Shown: one piece after another, positions 1 through 14,200 of the stretch
Layout of the letters: each line of letters begins with the position of its first letter
Position numbering within the stretch: position 1 is the stretch's first letter
From: Diospyros lotus
Lineage: Eukaryota; Streptophyta; Magnoliopsida; Ericales; Ebenaceae
Direction: 5' to 3'
Assembly: GCF_014633365.1 (NCBI RefSeq)
Contig: NC_068338.1
Span: 53,951,716 to 54,015,715 of the forward strand
DNA: 64,000 nucleotides
Notes under the pieces: model-generated
The model's database searches: none
Told to the model about the DNA's origin: nothing
The model's input: only the letters and a program-made list of their open reading frames with translations
Program-made: the position numbers and the translations under genes

Positions 1-3000
1 TCGGTGGAGCGTAACGTAGCGATGCTGCTTGAACAGTTCGCCTTCATGCGAACAAGGTGGGATGAGCTGGAGCGGGAAAGGAAGAACAAGTCCAGGGAGC
101 GGGAAGGGCCTTCGGAATTCACCGTGGATTCCGAAGTAACCCCTGGAGTTAAGGGGGGTTGCAATCCGGGAGGGGGTACTGGGGGCGAGTACCGGGCGGA
201 CTTATGTGGAAGACGATTGGAGATGCCTCTCTTCGAAGGAGACAATCCAGATGAGTGGATCTTTCGCGCCGAGAGGTATTTTGCTGTCAACCAACTCACG
301 GATGAAGAGAAGATTGACTCCGCAGCCCTGTGTTTTGAGGTCGCAGCGCTGTCGTGGTTTCAATGGGAGACTAGGCGAAGAGGAATTCGGAGCTGGGAGG
401 GCCTGAAACAAGGACTTTTGAGTCGGTTTCGCCCCACGCAGGAGGGGTCGTTAGAGGAGCGGTTCTTGGCTCTTCGGCAGGAGGGATCGGTGAAGGAGTA
501 TCGTTTGAAGTTTGAGACCATGGCTGCGGCAGTACCTGATCTGCCGGAGGCGTTGTTGGAGGGCCAATTCCTCAACGGCCTCAACCCAAAGATACGAGCC
601 AAGATCAGAGTATTACAGCCGCGGGGGCTTGATCGAATTATGGTGGTGGCACAAAACGTTGAAGACAAGAACTTAGCTCTTCAACATTACCATCGGGCAG
701 CGGGGTCAACTAGGAGCGGTTATTCCACCACCACCGCAATCACAAGTCGGCTGTCACCGGTACCCGCGAAAGGTGTGGGTTCCTCCCAAAGGTCCGTGAA
801 CCAGCCAGGCCTCCGGATTCAGTCCGCAGGTAATGGTGGCAATTTTCCTTTCAAGAAACTTAGTGAGGCTGAGTGGAAGGCAAGGCGAGAGAAGGGCCTT
901 TGCTTTCGCTGCGATGAGAAGTACTCGATTGGCCATAGGTGCAAGAACAAAGAGCTCCAAGTGCTGATGCTCTATGATGAAGAAATAGGCGAGGCTGCGG
1001 CAGAAGAAGAGGAGGAGCAAGGAGGTGACGAAGGGGTGGAATATGGAAGAGAGGTGATTGAATTATCTATGAATTCAGTGGTGGGATTAACTACCCCTCA
1101 AACGATGAAGCTAAGGGGGCTCATAGAAGGGCAGCTAGGGGTAGTTCTGGTGGATGGGGGAGCAACCCATAACTTCATCTCCTCTGAGTTGGTGCAACGC
1201 TTGAATTTACCGAGGACGGAAACGGCGGGATATGGGGTGATAATGGGAACTGGAATGGCGGTACAAGGTGCAGGAGTTTGCAAGGGGGTCAAATTGTCCT
1301 TAGATAACTTGCAGATAGTGGAAGAATTCCTTCCCCTTGAGTGAGGAAGATCGGATGTCATTCTTGGCATGAAATGGCTGGCTTCGGTGGGTAAAATGAG
1401 TGTGGATTGGAGGAATCTGACCATGAAGTTTTCAATAGGGGGGATGGCAGTGACTTTGCAGGGGGATCCTAGCTTAAGTAAAACATTAGTCTCCCTAAAA
1501 GCTATGATGAAGGCGTTGAAGGAGAGTGGGGAGAGAGTGTTGTTGGAAATTGGAGAGGTGGCTGCTGAATGCAATGAGCTGCAAGTGGGGCTGCCCGAAA
1601 GTTTGGAGGAATTATTGGCTGAGTTTGAAGGAGTTTTTTCCAGCCCAGTGGGACTGCCACCCACTAGAAACAGAGATCATGCCATCAATCTCCTACCCGA
1701 CACCCCCCCGGTTAGTGTTTGGCCTTACCGCTACCCGTATCTCCAAAAGAATGAGATCGAAAAGATGGTACGAGAGATGTTGGCAGCTGGTATTATCAAA
1801 CCTAGTGTTAGCCCTTTTTCTAGCCCGGTGTTGCTCGTTAAGAAGAAGGATGGGGGATGGCGGTTTTGTGTGGACTACCGGGCTCTCAACAAGGTGACAA
1901 TCCCCGACAAGTTTCCTATTCCAGTCATTGATGAATTGCTGGATGAACTACATGGCGCGAAGTTTTTTTCGAAATTGGATCTCAAATCTGGTTACCACCA
2001 GATTCGAGTCAAGGCTGGAGACGAACCAAAGACCGCCTTTCGAACACATGAGGGCCATTATGAGTTCCTCGTCATGCCCTTTGGATTGACAAATGCCCCG
2101 GCCACCTTCCAATCCTTGATGAATGATGTCTTCAGGGAGTATTTGCATCGATTTGTGTTGGTTTTTTTTTATGATATTTTAATCTATAGCCAAAATTTTG
2201 ACTAACATTTGCAGCACTTACGTTGTGTGCTGAAAGTGCTGGCTGCAAATCAGTTGTTTGCCAACAAAAAGAAGTGCTCCTTTGGGCAGTTGGAGGTTGA
2301 ATACCTGGGCCATATCATCTCCCAACAAGGCGTGTCGGCTGATCGTTGCAAGGTGCAAGCCATGATCGACTGGCCAGCGCCAAGTTCCTTGAAGGAGTTG
2401 CGGGGATTCCTTGGTCTTACGGGGTACTATAGGAGGTTCGTGAAGGATTATGGTAAGATGGCATGGCCCCTCACCGAGAAACTAAAGAAGAACAACTTTC
2501 GTTGGGATGAAGAGGCTGAACGAGCATTCCAGCAGCTCAAAACAGCCATGGTGTCGCTGCCAGTTCTTGCACTACCGGACTTCTATCAGCCCCTCATAAT
2601 TGAATCCGATGCTTCAGGGCATGGAGTAGGGGCAGTGTTGATGCAGAATCATAGACCGATTGCATATTACAGCCATGCTCTTAAACCATCGGAGAGGAAA
2701 AAATCGGTTTACGAAAGGGAGTTGATGGCCATGGTGTTTGCAGTCCAGAAATGGAGACATTATCTTTGGGAAAGGAAGTTCATAGTTAGAACGGACCAAA
2801 AAAGCTTGAAGTTTTTGTTTGAGCAGCGAATGGTGAGCCCGGATTATCAAAGGTGGATGCTGAAACTATTGGGCTTCCATTTTGAGATACACTACCGGCC
2901 GGGATTGGAGAACAAGGCTGCAGATAGCCTTTCGAGAATCAGCCACCCAGCAGCTCTATTTGCTCTAACGGTGCCAAGGGTGGTGCAACTCGATCAGCTG

Positions 3001-4806
3001 GTCCAAGAAGTGGAGAAGGATGCTTATTTACAGGGGATCATATAGAAATTAAAGGCGGATCCAGCTTACAGCTCAGATTTTCAACTGGTAGGCAACCAAC
3101 TCCTCTATAAGGGGCGGTTGTTCCTGCCTAAGAAGTCTTCCCTAATTCCCTTGGTGCTCCAAGAGGGTCATGATAGCAGTGTCGGGGGTCATTCCGGGTT
3201 CCTAAAGACTTATAAGCGGATCGCTGCGAGTGTTTTTTGGGCAGGCATGAAGCGGGACATACGCCAATATGTGGCAAGGTGTGTCATTTGCCAGCAAAGT
3301 AAATATGAGTCCTTATCTCCAGGGGGTCTTTTGCAGCCTCTTCCGGTTCCTTGTCAGATTTGGGAGGATATAGCCATGGATTTTATTAACGGGTTACCAA
3401 AATCGGGTCATATGAATGCTATATTGGTGGTTGTAGATAGGCTCAGCAAATACGGCCATTTTATTGGTCTCAAACACCCCTTTACAGCTGGAGCAATAGC
3501 TGGAATTTTCATAAAAGAGGTAGTACGGTTGCATGGTATGCCTAGGACTATTGTTTCGGATTGAGATAAGGTGTTTATGAGTCGTTTTTGGGAGGAGTTA
3601 TTTCGACTTCAAGGCACTAAGCTTCAACGTAGTACGGCCTACCACCCGCAAACGGATGGGCAAACGGAAGTACTCAACCGGACCTTAGAGACTTATTTGC
3701 GTTGTTTTGCATCAGCAAGGCCTTTAGGGTGGTATGTGTGGCTGCCATGGGCGGAATTGTGGTACAACACCTCATACAACACTGCTTCACGGATTACTCC
3801 TTTCCAAGCTGTTTATGAAAGGGAGCCGCCAACCTTGATCCGATTTGACAGGGGATCAACCCCGGTATCAACAGTGGAACAGCAGTTGCTGGAGAGAGAT
3901 TTAGCTTTGGATGAGCTCAAGAACCAGCTAGACCAAGCTCAGGTGATTATGAAGAAGGTGGCTGACCGGAGGAGAAGGGATGTGCAATTTGCAGTTGGTG
4001 ATTTTGTCTACTTGAAATTAAGGCCGTATAGAAAGAAGTCCCTAGCTGGCAGACCTAATGAGAAGCTGGCTCCGAGGTACTATGGGCCATTTGAAATTGA
4101 GCAGAAAGTGGGGTCAATGGCTTATAGACTCAAACTCCCAGTCAACTGTCGGGTTCACCCGGTTTTCCATGTGTCTCAGCTGAAAGAAGCTAAGGGCAGG
4201 CCCGGCGCAATGGAGCAGATTCCCCTCGAGCTGCAGGCTGACTTAGAAATGAAGGTTGAACCAGAAGCAGTGTTGGGAGTGCGGCCTGGGAAGGGTTCTA
4301 ACTTACGCGGGCTGGATATCCTGATCCAGTGGAAGGGCTTACCACCGTTAGAGGCAACCTGGGAGCCCTACAACATGATTCAACAACAATTTCCAGCTTT
4401 TCACCTAGAGGACAAGGTGAAAGTCCGAGAAGGGAGTAATGATAGGCTGCCAGTGCAACAAACCTATCATAGGCGTAACAAACAACTGAAGGCTTGAGGC
4501 TGGATTCAAGGGGACCGCACATGCAGGTGTAACAACCAGCATGTGCGCATGGGGAAGGAGGGGTAATGTTGTAATCCACACTGCTGAAGGAATAATCAGC
4601 AGTGTGAATGGGGAATTCTGTTAGGAAAGCATGGGAAGGGGGTATAAGTAGGATAGGAGATGGAGAATTGGACGGCGAGCTTTTGGTAGAGAATTGGGAG
4701 AGTTAGGGCCTCTCGAATGCCCTGTTTCCTTCTTGTTTTTCTGTTGAAAGGGATTGGAATATATTGATATTGGATTGTATTGGAATTCTATTGGAATCCT
4801 ATCACA
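1..4806 (+). mobile_element. Ty3/gypsy chromovirus, defective, 5' end outside the window
   Basis: One continuous reading frame (frame 1 from position 4) encodes gag, protease, reverse transcriptase, RNase H, integrase and a C-terminal chromodomain, in the Ty3/gypsy order. Visible landmarks are a CFRC...GHRC zinc knuckle near 900-955, a protease site near 1150-1180, RT with VDYRALNK near 1870-1890, RNase H (ESDASGHG) near 2605, an integrase HHCC finger near 3170-3300, the HPQTDGQTE integrase block near 3640-3670, and a chromodomain (ILIQWKG...ATWEP) near 4318-4365. Four in-frame stops break it: TGA 1342, TAA 2203, TAG 3043 and TGA 3562. The RT catalytic block reads FFYDILIYS, so one of the two aspartates usual in this motif is tyrosine, and the protease reads DGG where DSG or DTG is usual. 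A purine tract (about 4551-4563) precedes the 3' LTR. It is a dead copy inserted into a LINE inside an XPO4 intron. The clade within chromoviruses is not resolved. Confidence 0.93.
4567..4806 (+). repeat. 3' LTR of the chromovirus
   Basis: The LTR starts TGTTGTAATCC directly after a G-rich polypurine tract and contains a TATAAG core promoter at about 4643. The right end at CTATCACA (4806) is inferred, because reverse-strand LINE coding resumes by about 4815. The left LTR and left TSD are outside the window, so the end is plus or minus a few bases. Confidence 0.65.
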
Positions 4807-5571
4807 TTCCATTCACTCTTTTCGCAGGAGTCTCCACAGGCATGGCCAAACTATTTTAATCGACTCTTACAACTTATCTTCAATAAGAGCCACTTCAACT
4901 CTACTGCAAATAACTTCATTTATTATTTTATTGTTTCTTGTAAGGTCACACATCCACATAACTTCCTCATCTTCGTTATATTTACATTTTGTATATGTTA
5001 ATGCTTTCCTACCTAACATTCTATATTGTACAACAAAGCTGTTCTTGCAACTGTCTTACAAAATTTCCCTTTTAGCTTTAATGGATCTTACTATCATATA
5101 AAACATCAGACACACTTTTCCATTTTAACCATCATGCCTCAATTCTATGGGTACCATCCACATTAGCCTCCCCATCTTCTTGGATGATTGATCCAAGATA
5201 TCTGAATTGATCTTTTCTTAGGATGATTTGAACTTAAGTTTTACCATAACATCGCCCACATTTTCATTTCTACTAAACTTACAAAATGTTACATTCGGTT
5301 TTCAATCTACTTAACCTACAGTGTAGATTCTAAAGTGCTCCTCCATATCTCAAGTTTAATATTTGCTTATTCTTTTATCTTATCCCCCAAGACAATGTCA
5401 TCTGCAAATAACATGCATCAAGGCACCTCTGCCTAGATACATGTTTCTTTTCCATGATACATGTCTTCAATAATTTGAACATAAGCAATTCAAACTCTTT
5501 TCTTCTATAGAAACTTTTTCATAAGCTTTTTTTCTACACCTCTATATCTTTTTACTAGGAGCCATAGAAAG
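4807..5571 (-). mobile_element. LINE (non-LTR retrotransposon) RT fragment
   Basis: Read on the minus strand, the DNA gives decayed fragments of a plant L1-type reverse transcriptase: FADDIVL near 5386-5408, then YLGSIIQEDG near 5170-5205, then ECW and a FGHA...RVNGM tail near 4810-4850. Several stops and frameshifts are present, so it is a dead fragment. The chromovirus is inserted at its 3' side. Its upstream part is not visible here. Confidence 0.8.

Positions 5572-5622
<51 letters not shown>
5572..5622. repeat. (TA)n(GA)n compound microsatellite
   Basis: About 23 nt of alternating TA is followed without a break by about 28 nt of AG, within the last visible XPO4 intron. Confidence 0.97.
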
Positions 5623-5625
<3 letters not shown>

Positions 5626-5835
5626 TTTAAAAAACTCATCAGCAATTCATTCAAATTCAAACATTAGGTGACTTATCTCTCACCAATTCCACAAGGTGTA
5701 CACAAATGTTCTTTCTCCGAACTAGTCCATGAAGTAGTTGGTAACAAGTAATTTCCTGTCAAATATAAAGAGAATTATAATACCTGCCAACTAACTATAT
5801 AAGTATGAAAGAGAGCATAAAGTTGAAAAATAAAC

Positions 5836-8800
5836 CTGTAAATCCTTCTCCCCAGGGTAATTTACAAGTGTCATATTGGAGATTCGAACAACAACATCGA
5901 GCACAACTTTACCCTGGCTACCCTCTCCAAAGAAGGTAAGCCAATGTTTTCGAGGATTTTCTTCACCTTTTGATGTATAGACGTCTCCACTTCTTGTAGT
6001 TTCTTCAGATGGCATTAGATAAGTACAAGACCATCTAGCAATGAACCATATAATTGCCTGCACAGCACAATTAACGCAAAATAAATTTCCTCTCAGCTAA
6101 AAAATTAAAAATTGAACATGTAGCTTGATTTTTGTGTTCGTTCAATTTTTAAACATAAACTATATTATTATAATATAGTACATTATTTCAGAATATGGTT
6201 ATATTATTAATATAATATATTAATATACTAATTTTTAAATAATTATATTATAATATAATATATTAATAATCACGAATATTATATTATTAATATAGTTATA
6301 ATAATACTTTAACATAATATAAATAAATTTTTTAATATAAATCACTATGGCTAAGTTTGAATGAGGTCATAAGTTGGGAGCTATTATTTTGTCATTTGGA
6401 TTTGAAATCCCAAATCCCATGTTAGGGCAGGCACAACTTTGTAGAAAGGATTTGGATTTGGATCCAAATACAAGGATGGATTTTAACTCAAAAATAAGAG
6501 GATTTCAAAATGACCCTAGAAGAGGTGTCATTTAGACTCAAAACACATAAGCACACAAACATATATGTACATACTTATATAGTATAAATGTATGTTGTAC
6601 ATATACATATATGTATGTACATACGCACATAATATTTATGAATATACATATGTACATTCGTAGTATATTATATATACATATATAGTGTGTGCATAACTAC
6701 GTGTATATCTATACACATACTGTATTACATATATATACATATAGCTACTGTGTAGACATTACATATACAATAACAATATATATGTATATATACATATACA
6801 CATACTATGTATAGTTCATATACATATGATTGAACATATATGTATATACATCAATGTTCTAAGAACTGGACCAGGCATTGAACCAGAAGGAAAGAGTTTC
6901 ACAATTCAGAGGTCAAACAAGGGTTGAATCAAGGTTGGACCGACTTTTATTTTTAATTAAATAAATAAATATACAATAATTAAAATTATGATGTAAAAAT
7001 AAAAAAATTAATACCTATTGACATATTTTCACAAGAAATTATGAATTTATGATCTTAAATCTTAATGACAAATTTTCAAATTTCAAGACAAGTAGATAAG
7101 AAAGAAGATAAAAAATAAAAATTCTCAAAAGAAGGGAAAAAGGTAAGGAAAAAAGGGAAAGCGAACAGTTTAATTTCTTCAAATAATCAAATGCAGTCTG
7201 ATCATTAACAAACATCATTTGCAATAAATAGAAACAAATAAGTTGGTTCCATCCCTTGCCTCTTGCAACCAACCAGAGTTCGTTAAAAGAAGAAATTAAA
7301 AATCTGCCGCAAGAAGACTGAATGACAATTTTGTGATTGAAGGTTTGGATGCATGACAATAAGAAGTAAGAACACTTATATATATATATATATGTATGTA
7401 CTGTAAATCTATAAAATCATCAAGTTTGCAGCAATTCACTTTCCGCACATATATATATGTAGTTATGAAGTTATGTACTGTAAAATTAATGAGATGAAGA
7501 ATTAAGAAAGACCTGTGCTGAGCTCAGATCAACAATGTCAGGTTAGTTTGATTGCAAAGAAGATTAATTGCAATGGGCTAGGATTTTCAAAGAAGGAAGA
7601 GGAAAAATAACTAAAGAAGATGATTGGCGATTAAGTGGTATTCTGCCTTCTAAACCAATCAAAATAATTGCATTTTCAGCTCCCATGGATTACCTTGAAC
7701 CAGCTCAGCTTGCAAATAATTGCATTTTCAGTAAATGATCCCATGGAGCGGACTGGCTGGTCCAACCGGTTCAACTGTGAACTGGATTACCTGGTTTCCA
7801 GTTTGATCACCGATTAAAAGACAAAATCACCAGTTTCAGCTTGCCCAGTTCAATTACTGGACTGAACTGGCCTGTGATCCAGTTCACAGTTGAACCGGTT
7901 GGACCAGCCAGTCCGCTCCAGTTTTCAACATATTGATGTACATACATATATATTTATACTGTATATACATGTATTTACATATATATATATATATATATTC
8001 TTCTTAAGAATATACTTTTTAGTTTTATTTTTATCTTTCACATTTTTTTACAATGATCGAATTTGAATCCATGTAGAATGGTTACCAAAACACTTAAATT
8101 ACAAAATAATAAAGAGTTTCAATGACATAATTTGAAATGCAATCATTTGAAATTCTAATCATATGAAATCCTTCCATCCAAATGTAACCAAATATAATAT
8201 ATATATTCATAAATAACTATTATTAACAATACATTAATAATAATTCCTGTAAATTTGAATATGATATATAATTATATATTATTTTATAGTATAATTATAT
8301 GATTAAAATAATACATTAATAGAATTTTAAATACCGTTATTTTACTAATAAATAGTGTTTAATAATGACATTATTTGAAATAATATGATATCTTACATAT
8401 TATTATATATTAGTAGTATAATATATTGTAAATATTAATTTTAATGTAATTATATTAAGAATAATTAATAATTAGTTATTTTAATATAATATATTACTTT
8501 AAATATAATATATTATGAATATAATTATAAAATTGCTTAAATCTGTTGGTGAGTAAAAATGACAAAAAGGAATTAAAACAAATGCGGAAACACCTTTTTG
8601 GTGTATCCACTTTCTTCAACTTATGTCTGTCACGGCAACTTGTCAAATGGTGTTACCAGTTTTTTATTTCTTAAAAGAAAATGAAAACAGCAGTAGAAAA
8701 CTGAAACACTCTTAACAAAATCAAACAGGGCATAGTAACTTGTAAAATGAGTACTTCGGGGAAAAACAAACAAAAACCAAATTCCTTAACAAGTTGATTT

Positions 8801-11233
8801 ATCCAAAAGGAAGAAAATTTGATGGATCACCTCCATAAGCCGAGGACTAAAAAATGACACTCTCATGGCTTCGTCTAAACTTTCTTGAGCAAATCTTATA
8901 ATTGAGCTGCACTAAACCAAGAAATAAGTGAACCAAAATAGAAAGAAAAATTAAACATTTATTATTGCTAGTCATGGGTACAGACCACAAGATATCTATA
9001 ATTTTTTCTTTTTATGAGGGAAGAAATTTTATCAAGGAGAGGACAGGATACAAAAGGATAAGACATCCTCCAAAAGAAAAAGGGAGGAATAATTACAATA
9101 GCCAATAGGAGACCACCCCAATCTGGTTTAACATCCAAAAGAGACAACCCTTTAAATCAACCACAGGAAAAACTCCACAAAGGAGCAAATGTAAATGAAC
9201 TGGCTGGTTCTTTTAAGCAGAAGATATGAACAAGTGAATGACTGAGTAATAAGAAAAAATGGGCATTCAGGGGGGGGAAAGGGATAGATCAAAAGCAGCA
9301 AAGCGGCATTTGCTGTAGGTAATAACAAGATGCACAAAAACATGTTTACATAATGATGTACAACGATGATTCAATTGGTGAAGCTATCCTTTCATTCTGA
9401 CCTGTATACCCTATCCATGCCTACACATCTCCAATTATCCTCCTCAGTATGAAGGTTTCCATATAACTCCACCATTCTCCTTGTGACAGCCTCCTTACTA
9501 GAGCCACCTCACATCAATCATCCAATTCCTTATTATGTTAGATTTCTTGAGACTCGTCCATCTTATGAAAGAATTGTGTTCCTCTCCACTTAAATCAATA
9601 TCAGCCAGACCTTCTTCCTACTCACTTCCTACAAGATAAGATCCTCCCAAGCTTTGCTTTCTTATCCATTCTAACTTCTAGCCATCAAAATGAGAGTCCT
9701 TCCCATCTTATCATCGAGGATCTTAATTTGCTCATGAGTTAATTAATGAGCTAGTCTTACCAAGAAGTTCTTTACTCTACTCCTTTTAAGTCTTCCAACA
9801 TTCACAGCTTCTTTCTCACAACAAATCTCTAACTCTTACCATATATTCTCCAATTTTGAAAGGAGATCGACCAATTCTAGAGCTACATAGTTCAACTTAT
9901 TCCACTACTATAATCCATTTTCATTTCCTCTCTAATCCACTAATTCTTATCCCGATGTATATGTTCAAACCTACCAGTGGAGTATCCTCATCCTATGTTC
10001 CATACTAACCCTTTTATGTGATTTACTTTTACCATAAGATACTTAAATTATAATGCCTACACTTTATGATTCTTGAATAATATTTGGAGGATTGCTATAA
10101 CTGGAGTCTGGAGTTATAATGAAATGAGACTCTAGGCAGGCTTGAAATGGCCAATCTTCCTCATAGTTAAACTCCTTTGTGTAGGTATTTTGAAAAACAA
10201 AAATACGCTTAAGGTTCATTTAGACATGTAGTTCTTCTTCTTCACAGATTCAGTTAAGTACATACCTATTTGGATTTCCTTTCACTTAGCTCAAAAAGGA
10301 AAAAGAAAAAAAAAAAAAAAAACTATTTGGAAATTCAACCCACTAGTGAATCTTTCAAGTACTCATTACTGGTAAAGAAAATCATGGCCTTTAGTATTGG
10401 TTGGTGATCTTTAATAGTTAAAAGCAATAATTATTTCTCGAAGAACACAAGAAAGTCAGTAAAGTAAAAATCCTACAAACAAAAGATCTTATGCCTTCAG
10501 AAAGCAAGAAATTAGCCATCTTCAGTTTAAACTTGAAATGTTGCAAGACCAATTTCAGATGGGCAACCTACTTCAAACAATTAATCTTTTGTTTCAGCAC
10601 AAAGTAGAATAACAGAAAATAAAAAAATAGAAAACTTTACCCAGAAAGTACAACGACAGGATGTTTATCCATTTCCAGGAAATCCATAAAACGAGTTTGG
10701 ATAGCCTTCGGGACCTGAATGCCAATTAATATCATGAAAATAAGAACTTTCTGCATACAGGATAAAAAAAAAAAATGGAAAGCATGTAATGCACCCACTT
10801 CCCAATTGACCAGCTGATTGCACTTTAAACTGACATAACAACTATTCAATTATAACAACCAAATAAAATGTGAATTACAACAACAACAACACACACAAAA
10901 AAAAAAAAAAAGATTTGGCATTGATTTTTACAGAAAAACAACCAAGTCATGAAGAATAAACACCCAGAGAAAATCTATTAAGTAATGACCAGTTAGGAAG
11001 CTAAATAAATGGGTATGGCGATGCAACAGAATACCAACACATTTGACACGACTACTTTCAGAAAATGTTGATACAAGGCAAGATATGGCACAAATAAATA
11101 TTTCTTATGACTTCTGTATAATTGTTTATTTTTAAGAAGAAAAAATATAACATAACATAACATTAAATGAATTATAAAAATGTGAGAATTTATTTGTTAT
11201 GTTCTTTGTATTATTATTATTATTATGTCTTCT

Positions 11234-11277
<44 letters not shown>

Positions 11278-14200
11278 TATTTATTCAAAAGACCTTTGAC
11301 AGTGCTAGGAAAGGAAGAAGGAGGTTGGGGAAATAAGGAAAGGGGATAAAAAGGGAAGTAGAAATGGGAAGCCAAAGGCAAGTAGAAGGGGGGAGAAACA
11401 ATCGTGAAAAAGAATGGAAAATTTGAAACACACTCTATTATGTGTGTTCGTTCATCCAAAATTTTTATTTATTTATTTGAAAACTGAGAGCCAAACATTA
11501 TTTTGTATTTTTGTTTCCAAAGTGAAAAACAGAAACTAAAAACTCAAAAACAAAGCTCTATCAAACAGGCTCTTAGAAGTGAAGATACATTGCAAGTTTA
11601 CAAACAATTATAAGACTTGAAAACTGAAGATAATAAACCCCATGTTATTGTGGAAACTTAGTACCCAAGCCACCCATGAAATTGCAGTATATGCATAACG
11701 AAGGCAGTAAGGTTCAGCTTATTGAAGCATAAGTTAAATTCATCCCAACAGTGGAATTCTAAATCTTTGTAGCTGACATCAAAATGTCACATATATTCAA
11801 TAGTGAAAATCATTAGATAAACAATAAATTAAAACAGGCACCGAGACAGGAGTGATTGCAAGAGGAATTACATAATGTCTTTTCTGTTTTCAAAACGAAA
11901 GGAAATCAGGATATAACTATAATGGGAGTAATTGCAGGGGAAACTATGGAAAGAAGAAGATGAAAGTTGACTACCATGGGCATTTCTCCTTCCCCTTCAT
12001 CAGCAAGAAGATGCCCAGTTAAAAGCAGTAGTGAATATAGCTCTTCCAGAGTTTGAGAGGGATCATTTGTGCCTCTTCCCTACAGACAATGTGAAGAATC
12101 AAGTGAAACCAAGCAGCACCAAATATTAGAATCCAACCTATAGACCCAGAAAATATTAAATAAGAAATGTACAGAACTTACATGACACAGATTATTACAG
12201 TAAAGTGATCTGAAAATTAATGGTTATGTAAAGATAAAATGACCATGTGTATCATTGTACAAGGCCTCCAAATCTAAGTATAAATTTTTATGAGGTTGAA
12301 TAGATCTCTTTCCATGGTATTCTATATGCAATTAGACTTCCATGATTTGATGTACTTCCACTGGTGGTAACCACGAAAATCTCCCATACTGCTATGGTAA
12401 AATGCAGTTAAAAACTTTAAAAAAAGAAAAGAAAAAAAAACTCTTAATGGGAATTTTCCTCAACAACTAGTAAAGGAAATAGGGTGGATCAATAGATGCA
12501 CCCCAAGGGGAGAGGTATCCAACCAACCTAGACATGCTTATCAAACAGAAAAGATCCCAACAAACTGCAGAAGAGTCCTAACTTCAGAGCCTAAAGAGTA
12601 ACAAATCCCTATGAAGTACCGACACAGTTTCAAAGAAGGATGTTTAAACCTTGTGTCTCAGATAGATCTCGTGGGCAGCTGGCCGTGACGACAATACCTT
12701 TCCAGGGCACAACAGGGTGAGTCCCAAAGAGTCTAGTAGGATTAACAGACTCTCCAAAGAGGTGGATGACATGTACCTCCCCCTCCCCTCATTTTGTAAT
12801 CATCCCCTAAAAGCCTAAAACATTTTCTAAGTAACAGAGTTACCTAGAGCTTCTCAGTAAGCTTTGCTTACTTTCTCTTTTGACTGTTTCAAAAGTCACA
12901 CAAAGGTTAGGCTTACTTAACAATCAAGGGGGCTTGAATAATACCAAGTGTCACATGACCTACCCAAGAGGTAATCAGGTTGTGATAGTCTGCTATCTAA
13001 TCAAAATCTTGTCATAGAGCCAGTCCAACCTCAAAACAAATATAACTAATGAACTCGAGAAACCTTCTGTCACAACCTAGATGAATTAGGAAGTTATTAG
13101 TTTTCATTTAGTTGTTATATCTTTATTCAGTGTTATTTATAGTTATGTGTTAGGAGTAGTTAGGTGTAGTGTGCAATGGAGTGTTATGACCCCAAGGGTA
13201 ATTTTGAAATTTTCCTTGTAATAACCATAGCCACATGGCCACTTGTGTAACTAGTTGCTAGAAGCATCCCGAAGGGCCTGTATAAGGCCATGTATGAGGA
13301 TGGGAGTTATCATGAGAAACTCTTTCCCTCTTTAATTCTCCTTTTCTCTCTCTCTTTTCCCTCCAAAACTCTCTTCTCTCCATCTCTCGATCCTTCTATT
13401 TCCTTATCAATTCAAGTCTCAACCGAGAGACTTGACATGGAGGTGGAAGTGGTAACTGCTGTAACTACTATAAATAGCTGTTGGATAGCTGATGAGAATA
13501 TGTGAAATAAGAAATATCAGAATTCTAGTTCCTCCCTCAATTCTCTGATTCTCCCCCTATTTTTCTATCTGTTTCCCCCTACTTTCTATCTATTTCTCCC
13601 TTATTTCTCTCGGTTTCCCCCTATATTCTGTCTGTTTCTCCTCATTTCTTTCTATTTCTCCCTCTCATTCCATTCTATCTTCAAAGAAATCTGTAGTTAG
13701 GACTAGGGTCCCAACAAAGTGGTATCAAAGCAGTCAGTTCTCAGCTATAATCTAGCGTATTCCAATTAGAACAAAGCGGTTATTAGAAGCAGTTCCAAAG
13801 CAATTCTTGGCCTCAAATCTAGCTCTTTTTGGATTTTCTCCATGGCTATTGGTTACCAGACACTCAAAGCTTGTATGGATAGATTTGAAAAGAAACTGGA
13901 CGAACTCGTGATTATGATGGCCAAACAGTATCAGATTAGCCTTTTAGCGGAATTACTTTTTAAGGAATATTCTGATCCAATTATTCAAAAAAATAGACTA
14001 GTCCCTGTGTTGATGATCCACTCCTGCTAGGTAATGACATGGTTCAAAGAATTCCACAAGTCAACTTGCTAGAGGATTTTCTATCAAAGGAGAAGGATGG
14101 ACAAATTCTAGAAGATAAGGAGTTTCCACTGAAAGAAGATGAACAACTAGCTAAAGCTATACAAGAAAGCTGGAAGTTAACAGTTCAGGATATGTGCGGG

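Larger units (their letters stand above)
6058..8830. other. XPO4 intron 18: AT-rich DNA with a foldback repeat
   Basis: This intron is very AT-rich, with long runs of ATATGTATACATA-like simple sequence (about 6540-6850 and 7920-8000). It contains the inverted-repeat element described separately. No further gene was seen. Confidence 0.7.

Noticed and set aside
4754..5101. 115-codon plus-strand ORF beside the chromovirus LTR
   Set aside because: The opposite strand carries recognisable LINE RT fragments; the plus-strand frame is an antisense shadow.
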